From contig DATFKK010000037.1 of the NCBI GenBank assembly GCA_035268685.1, positions 1-56,476 on the forward strand: a stretch of 56,476 nt of DNA, in the 5' to 3' direction. How positions within the stretch are numbered: the stretch's first letter is position 1; the number at the start of each line of letters is the position of its first letter. The DNA comes from Candidatus Krumholzibacteriia bacterium (GTDB taxonomy: Bacteria; Krumholzibacteriota; Krumholzibacteriia; JAJRXK01). Below the pieces are notes generated by a model, which saw only the letters and a list, made by a program, of their open reading frames with translations, was not told the DNA's origin and ran no database searches. The position numbers and the translations under genes were made by a program. Positions 51,915 to 56,476 of the stretch are shown here, one piece after another.

Positions 51915-52403
51915 ATGCACGTCGCCGTGGGTTGCGACCACGCGGGGTTTCCCCTCAAGGACCTGGTGCTGCGCTGCGTGACCGAAGCCGGTCACGTGAT
52001 CGTCGACTGTGGCACCCATTCCACGGAATCCGTCGACTATCCCGACTACGCCGCCGCCGTCGCGCGCGAGGTCGCCGAGGGGCGGGCCGAGCGGGGGATC
52101 GTCCTGTGCGGCAGCGGGGTCGGGGCCTGTGTCGCCGCCAACAAGGTGCGGGGCGTGCGGTCCTCGGTCTGTCACGACACCTACTCGGCCGCTCAGGGTG
52201 TCGAACACGACGACATGAACGTCCTCTGCCTCGGCGCGCGGATCATCGGTCCGGCGGTGATGCCCGATCTGCTGCGAGCCTTCCTGGCCGCGCGGTTCAG
52301 TGGCGAGGACCGTCACGCCCGGCGGTTGGGGAAGGTACTGGACATCGAGGCCGGTCGATGGCCGGACTCCGTACCCGCACCGCCCGACGGAGGAAGCCGA
52401 TGA
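51915..52403 (+). CDS. rpiB: Ribose 5-phosphate isomerase B
   Basis: RpiB interconverts ribose 5-phosphate and ribulose 5-phosphate. The 162-residue protein has VAVGCDHAGFPLK at the start, VDCGTHSTESVDYPDYA, and GIVLCGSGVGACVAANKVRGVRSSVCHDTYSA, with the catalytic Cys and the anion-binding loop. ARIIGPAVMPDLLRAFL closes the family pattern. ATG 51915. It is the first gene of rpiB-tal-Na/Pi, joined by 4-bp overlaps. Confidence 0.95.
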   Translation: MHVAVGCDHAGFPLKDLVLRCVTEAGHVIVDCGTHSTESVDYPDYAAAVAREVAEGRAERGIVLCGSGVGACVAANKVRGVRSSVCHDTYSAAQGVEHDDMNVLCLGARIIGPAVMPDLLRAFLAARFSGEDRHARRLGKVLDIEAGRWPDSVPAPPDGGSR

Positions 52404-53485
52404 GCACGAAGAATCCCCTGGTGGCCCTGCACGACCTCGGTCAGTCCTTCTGGTGGGACCAGCTGTCCCGCCGCGAGCTCCAGGAGGGACTGGTCGAGCG
52501 CATGCGCGACGAGAACGGCATGCGCGGCATCACCAGCAATCCCGCGATCTTCCAGAAGTCCCTGCAGGACGGCGACGTCTACGACGACGACATCGCCCGG
52601 TTGTTCGCCGACGGCCACGACGCCCAGGCGGTGTTCTGGAGCCTGGCCGTCGACGACATCCAGCGCGCCTGCGACGTCCTTCGGACCGTGTACGACGCGA
52701 GCGACCGGGCCGACGGGTTCGTGAGCCTGGAGGTCGATCCCCGTCTGGCCCACGACACCGAGACCACCGTGGAGGAGGCGCGTCGTCTCTGGGGAGAGGT
52801 GGATCGTCCGAATCTCATGATCAAGATTCCAGGCACCCCCGAGGGCGTGCCCGCGATCCGTACCGCATTGACCGAGGGCATCAACGTCAACGTCACGCTG
52901 TTGTTCTCGCCACAGGCACACATCGACGTCATGCACGCCTACGTCGACGCCGTCGAGGCTCGCCACCGGGCCGGCGAATCGATCGACGACGTCGCGGGCG
53001 TGGCCAGTTTCTTCGTCAGCCGCGTCGACTCGCTGGTCGATTCGAAGCTCCCCGAGGGGTCCCCGCTGGGCGGACGGGCCGGTGTCGCCAACGCCAAGGT
53101 GGCCTACGCGAACTTCGAGGAGATCTTCGGGTCGGACCGCTGGGCGGCACTCGCGGCTGCCGGCGCGCGCGTGCAGCGCCCGCTGTGGGCCAGCACGAGC
53201 ACGAAGGATCCGTCCTACCGCGACACGATCTACGTCGAGGAGCTGATCGGTCCCGACACCGTGAACACCATGCCCACCGTCACCCTCGAGGCGTGGCTCG
53301 ACCACGGCGAGCCCGAGGCGGACACGGTGAAGCGCGACGTCGACGGAGCTCGTCGCGTCTTCGAAGACCTGGGCGCGGCCGGCGTCGATTTCGACGCCGT
53401 CACCGCGCAGCTCCTGCGCGAGGGTGTCGAGAAGTTCGAGACCGCCTTCGCCGGTCTGATCGAATCGATCGACGCGAAACGATGA
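52400..53485 (+). CDS. tal: Transaldolase
   Basis: Tal moves a three-carbon unit between sedoheptulose 7-phosphate and glyceraldehyde 3-phosphate. The 361-residue protein has LGQSFWWDQLSRRELQEG, GMRGITSNPAIFQKSL, the Schiff-base Lys142 in LMIKIPGTPEGVPAI, NVTLLFSPQAHIDVMHAYVDAVEAR and the ASTSTKDPSY C-terminal motif. The length fits the Mycobacterium/cyanobacterium type. Its ATG overlaps rpiB, and its stop overlaps the Na/Pi gene, by 4 bp each. Its substrate sedoheptulose 7-phosphate is also the GmhA substrate. Confidence 0.95.
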   Translation: MSTKNPLVALHDLGQSFWWDQLSRRELQEGLVERMRDENGMRGITSNPAIFQKSLQDGDVYDDDIARLFADGHDAQAVFWSLAVDDIQRACDVLRTVYDASDRADGFVSLEVDPRLAHDTETTVEEARRLWGEVDRPNLMIKIPGTPEGVPAIRTALTEGINVNVTLLFSPQAHIDVMHAYVDAVEARHRAGESIDDVAGVASFFVSRVDSLVDSKLPEGSPLGGRAGVANAKVAYANFEEIFGSDRWAALAAAGARVQRPLWASTSTKDPSYRDTIYVEELIGPDTVNTMPTVTLEAWLDHGEPEADTVKRDVDGARRVFEDLGAAGVDFDAVTAQLLREGVEKFETAFAGLIESIDAKR

Positions 53486-54645
53486 GCGACCTGACGGAAG
53501 AACGTCCCGAGGACCTGCCGCGCGTCGCCGCGCCGGCCGCGTCGATGTCACATCGGGAGCGCTGGCTGCGCGTCCTGGCCCTGGCTGGTGTCCTCTACGT
53601 CTTCCTCATGTCGATCGAACTGATCGGCGACACCTTCAAGCTCATGGGCGACGACTTCGCCCGCGGCCTATTCGAATACACGCTCAATCCCTTCAGCGGA
53701 CTGCTGACGGGCATCCTGGCCACCAGCATGGTGCAGAGTTCGAGCACGGTGACCTCGATCATCGTGAGTCTGGTGGCGTCGGGCAGTGTGGGGATCGAAC
53801 AGGCCGTGCCCATGGTGATGGGTGCCAACATCGGCACGAGCATCACCAATACGATCGTCTCGCTCGGCCACATGACCGCGAAGCAGGAGTTCCAGCGGGC
53901 CTTCGCCGGGGCCACCGTGCACGATTTCTTCAATCTGCTCGCGGTGGCCGTCTTCCTTCCGCTGGAGCTGGCGACCGGGTTCCTGCACAAGGTCGCCGTG
54001 GCCACCAACGAACTGCTCATAGGCCGGGGTGGTGTCGACTTCGACAGTCCGCTGAAGCAGGCGGTCGAGCCGACCGTCGAAATGCTCGAGTCGACGTTGG
54101 TCGCCGTGAGCCCGAACAACGTCGTCGCCGCGTTCATCCTGCTGGTCATGGGGCTCGTCCTTCTCATCGGCAGCCTGCGCTACCTGGTCCGGCTGATGAA
54201 GTCGCTGATGATGGGCAAGGTCGAGGTGGTGCTGCACCGCTACCTGTTCAAGCATCCGATCCGCGGGATCGTCGTCGGCTCGATCATCACCATCCTCGTG
54301 CAGAGCAGCAGTGTGACCACGAGTCTGACCATTCCGCTGCTCGCGGCCGGGTTCGTGAGTGTGGAGAACATCTTCCCCTTCGTGCTCGGCGCGAACGTGG
54401 GCACCACCATCACGGCACTGCTCGCGAGCATGGTCACGGGGAGCTCCGAGGCACTCACGGTGGCGTTGTGCCACGTCTACTTCAACATCTTCGGGATCGC
54501 GGCGCTGTACTGGTTCCGGCGGATCCCGATCGGTCTGGCCAAGGGGCTAGGGCGCATCGCGGTCCACTCTCCCGGATACGCGATCGGCTACGTTCTCGGC
54601 GTGTTCTTCCTCCTGCCCGTCGTGCTGATCTGGATCGCGCGCTAG
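53482..54645 (+). CDS. Na+/phosphate cotransporter without a PhoU tail
   Basis: This is a 387-residue membrane protein with the duplicated Na/Pi-2 signature: SMVQSSSTVTSIIVSLVASGSV with GANIGTSITNTIV in the first repeat, and LVQSSSVTTSLTIPLLAAGFV with GANVGTTITALLAS in the second. It imports phosphate with sodium. Many bacterial members have a C-terminal PhoU domain of about 150-200 residues; this one stops after the last helix. Cotranscription with rpiB and tal ties phosphate supply to sugar-phosphate turnover (inference). ATG overlaps the tal stop by 4 bp. Confidence 0.9.
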   Translation: MSDLTEERPEDLPRVAAPAASMSHRERWLRVLALAGVLYVFLMSIELIGDTFKLMGDDFARGLFEYTLNPFSGLLTGILATSMVQSSSTVTSIIVSLVASGSVGIEQAVPMVMGANIGTSITNTIVSLGHMTAKQEFQRAFAGATVHDFFNLLAVAVFLPLELATGFLHKVAVATNELLIGRGGVDFDSPLKQAVEPTVEMLESTLVAVSPNNVVAAFILLVMGLVLLIGSLRYLVRLMKSLMMGKVEVVLHRYLFKHPIRGIVVGSIITILVQSSSVTTSLTIPLLAAGFVSVENIFPFVLGANVGTTITALLASMVTGSSEALTVALCHVYFNIFGIAALYWFRRIPIGLAKGLGRIAVHSPGYAIGYVLGVFFLLPVVLIWIAR

Positions 54646-54754
54646 CCCGGTCTCCGTCGGGCGTGCTCGTCTGGTCCTTGACGAGCGCGGGTGTCGCGGG
54701 GGACATTCACGGGCACGTCCTCACACCCGGGGCGGATCGGCTCCTCCTGGTGAC

Positions 54755-55342
54755 ATGAATCCGAGAATCCTCTGCACGATCCTGGCCGGGTGCCTCCTGG
54801 CGAGTCTCGCGACGCCCGCGGAGGCCCGGGACAGGGCGCCCGACCGCTGGGTGCTCGAATTCGGGCCCTACGTGGGCTACTACGACTTCGACCGGCTGAC
54901 CGACTACGAGGACTTCGGCCTCTTTGGCGCCCGACTCGGTGCGCAGATGTCGTCGTGGTTGCGGCTCGAGGGCAGCTTCGACGAGGTCTACACCGAGCGC
55001 GCGGTCAGCGGGAACAGCGCGCGGCAGGTGAGTTTCGGGCTGCACGCGCGCATCGAGCCCTGGGCGACCCGCTGGGCGCCGTTCCTCCTGGTCGGTGGTG
55101 CGCTCGTGATCCTCGACGATTCCGACGACCCGGACTCGTACGGTGAGGCCTACGACGTCGGTCTGGGCCTGCGCTACATGGCCAACCGGCACTGGATGGT
55201 GCGCGGCGAGTGGGTGCTGCGGCGCCAGGCCTTCTCTCGCTGGACCGTGCAGCAGGACGAACTGGGCGATCTCGAGCTGGTGGACGACGGCGTGTCGCTG
55301 TGGGGCCGGGCCCTGCGGATCGGAGCGAGCTATGTCTTCTAG
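54755..55342 (+). CDS. Predicted outer-membrane barrel protein
   Basis: The 195-residue protein has a signal peptide (MNPRILCTILAGCLLASLATPAEA) and an OmpW/OmpX-like eight-strand pattern: WVLEFGPYVGYYDFDRL, LFGARLGAQMSSWLRLEGSFD, RQVSFGLHARIEPWATRWAPFLLVGGALVIL, GLGLRYMANRHWMVRGEWVLRR, ending RIGASYVF with a terminal Phe. ATG 54755 is preceded by only a weak ribosome-binding site. A TTGACG at 54678-54683 with GACATT after 18 bp may be its promoter. Its last 11 bp overlap the next barrel gene. Confidence 0.8.
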   Translation: MNPRILCTILAGCLLASLATPAEARDRAPDRWVLEFGPYVGYYDFDRLTDYEDFGLFGARLGAQMSSWLRLEGSFDEVYTERAVSGNSARQVSFGLHARIEPWATRWAPFLLVGGALVILDDSDDPDSYGEAYDVGLGLRYMANRHWMVRGEWVLRRQAFSRWTVQQDELGDLELVDDGVSLWGRALRIGASYVF

Positions 55343-55904
55343 GCTCGTGCTCGGGATCGTGGCGATGTCCGTGCTCATGGCCGCGCCGGCGTGGGCGCAG
55401 CTCGGCGGCCGGGGACTGGAGTTCTCGGTCAACGCGGGTTGGACCGACTTCGACGAGGAGATCCGCTTCGAAGACGACGTCAGCGTCAGCGCGACGGTGC
55501 TCGCCGAGGTGTTGCCCTTCTTCTCCATGGGACTCGAACTGGGTCGTGTGGGCGCGCGCGACCGTGTGCGCGACGAGTTCCAGGACGTGGTCGTGGTTTC
55601 GGTGCGCGGCCGTGTCGAGCCCTGGCGCGAACGGCGCCTGAACGGCGGCATGCTGCTGGGCGTGACCTTCGTCGCCTTCGAGAACCGCCCGAACATCGAC
55701 TCGGTCAGTGAGGGTTTCGAGTTCGGCGGCAGCGGCCGGTGGAACATCGACACCGACTGGCGCGTGCGCTTCGACGCCATCCTGCGCCTGCAGACCGTGA
55801 GCCGCCCCGTGCTCGACGAGGCGGGCATCCCCACCGGCGACGAACAGGAGATCGGCTTCGTGTGGAGCCAGGTCTACCGGGTCGGAGTGGGGCGTGGCTT
55901 CTAG
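55332..55904 (+). CDS. Second predicted outer-membrane barrel protein
   Basis: The 190-residue protein has a signal peptide (MSSRLVLGIVAMSVLMAAPAWAQ) and a barrel of alternating strands: LEFSVNAGWTDFDEEIRFEDDVSVSATVLAEVLPFFSMGLELG, VVSVRGRVEPWRERRLNGGMLLGVTFV, WRVRFDAILRLQTVSRPV, ending VYRVGVGRGF. It has the same size and layout as the preceding gene, so the two may be ancient duplicates. It overlaps both neighbours by 11 bp, which suggests coupled translation. Confidence 0.8.
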   Translation: MSSRLVLGIVAMSVLMAAPAWAQLGGRGLEFSVNAGWTDFDEEIRFEDDVSVSATVLAEVLPFFSMGLELGRVGARDRVRDEFQDVVVVSVRGRVEPWRERRLNGGMLLGVTFVAFENRPNIDSVSEGFEFGGSGRWNIDTDWRVRFDAILRLQTVSRPVLDEAGIPTGDEQEIGFVWSQVYRVGVGRGF

Positions 55905-56476
55905 ATGGACCCTCGTCGGTCTCGCGCTGGCGCTCGCACTCGGTGGGTGCACGGGCGACCTGTTCGTGCCGGAGGGTGAGCGCGGGGTCGTCGACGAGTC
56001 CGAGGCGCCGGCCGACTCGCTGGGGGACTTCGAGCCGTGGGCACCGGCCTTCCGGGTGATCGGCGTCGACGGTGTCGAGTGGTCGGACTTCTCGATCTTC
56101 GTGTCCAACGAGGTCTACTATCCCGGGACCGGACCCGCGGCCGCGCGCCGGGACTGGTTCACGTTCCGTTCGGACGGTGACGAGGCCCGGCCCATCCATC
56201 CGCCACTGGACCTCGAACTGGCGTTCGTTCCCGACAGCGTGGCCACGTGGTCGGACTTCGCGGTGATCCCCGTGTCCGGCGACACCATCGAGGTCGACCT
56301 GCGGCGTACGACCCACGCGATCGGCGTCGCGTTCGACGTTCCGTCGGACTGGGGACCGCCCAGCATGAGCGCGCGCGTGATCGCGGAATCGGAGCCGCCT
56401 TCGGACACGGAGACCATCCGCCGCTCGCGGTCGGTGCGGATCTCGCGGGTCGTGGGCGATTCGCTCCGTCTGTGGC
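55894..56476 (+). CDS. Putative lipoprotein (3' partial)
   Basis: The frame starts at GTG 55894, overlapping the previous stop by 11 bp, with GGAGTGG upstream, and is still open at the window end (194 codons). It begins with a lipoprotein signal (WTLVGLALALALGGC, lipid Cys at about residue 19), then an acidic linker and a beta-rich domain with WAPAFRVIGVDGVEWSDFSIFVSNEVYYPG, LAFVPDSVATWSDFAVIPVSGDTIEVDLRR and HAIGVAFDVP. I do not recognise the family. It seems to be the third gene of the barrel operon. Confidence 0.75.
   Translation, partial: MASRWTLVGLALALALGGCTGDLFVPEGERGVVDESEAPADSLGDFEPWAPAFRVIGVDGVEWSDFSIFVSNEVYYPGTGPAAARRDWFTFRSDGDEARPIHPPLDLELAFVPDSVATWSDFAVIPVSGDTIEVDLRRTTHAIGVAFDVPSDWGPPSMSARVIAESEPPSDTETIRRSRSVRISRVVGDSLRLW

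Overview
The window is about 68% G+C by eye and densely coded on both strands. It comes from a Gram-negative bacterium: there are signal peptides, lipoboxes, several outer-membrane beta-barrels and a PldA-type outer-membrane phospholipase. The mix of genes (2-oxoacid:ferredoxin oxidoreductase, mitochondrial-type aconitase, a DUF5916 barrel with a tricorn-like protease, sulfatase/TPR proteins, a bacilliredoxin, an Atg22-like permease and a histone-fold protein) resembles uncultured FCB-group or Krumholzibacteriota/Eisenbacteria-like lineages. That placement is an inference from gene content. I see no tRNA, rRNA, CRISPR array, insertion sequence or prophage, so this looks like ordinary chromosome.

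Layout. 1-4 kb: tail of a sulfatase-TPR protein, an SbtA/SbtB bicarbonate transporter pair, and an N-terminally shortened kynureninase. 4-7.3 kb (minus): the feoA-feoB ferrous-iron operon, ending in an unusual fusion of a FeoB-associated Cys-rich membrane segment to a predicted barrel, with a Fur-like operator upstream. 7.4-17.9 kb: lipoprotein, Kef-type antiporter, tricorn-like protease with a DUF5916 barrel, EamA permease, SIMPL protein and HAD phosphatase. 18.2-23 kb (plus): a tailed bacterial histone, then korA-korB-HAD-gmhA. 23-25 kb: an ECF sigma operon with a double-zinc-motif anti-sigma factor. 25-35.4 kb: Npt-like carrier with HEAT repeats, ergothioneine methyltransferase EgtD, TerB-like protein, phosphodiester glycosidase with a Thr-type sulfatase-fold lipoprotein, bacilliredoxin, PldA, GpmA and small lipoproteins. 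35.4-44.3 kb: ABC-F/Uup ATPase with SerB, heme O synthase, 7Fe ferredoxin, DUF420 protein, PhoU-like protein, DUF523/DUF1722 protein and aconitase. 44.3-56.5 kb: hemerythrin-like protein, DUF481 barrel, an operon of unknown-ugpQ-Atg22-like permease, DJ-1 protein, secreted phospholipase D with a MATE exporter, the rpiB-tal-Na/Pi operon, and two barrels plus a lipoprotein running off the end.

Many genes are joined by 4-bp ATGA/GTGA overlaps (feoAB, HAD-gmhA, sigma/anti-sigma/membrane protein, glycosidase-sulfatase, ABC-F-serB, unknown-ugpQ-permease, PLD-MATE, rpiB-tal-Na/Pi), which supports the operon assignments. Several upstream regions share a housekeeping-like promoter, TTGnnn - 16 to 18 bp - TAGnnT or TAnnnT. 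The strongest candidate for something new is the histone-fold protein with a 29-residue Lys/Arg-rich N-terminal tail, next to a perfect 22-bp palindrome.
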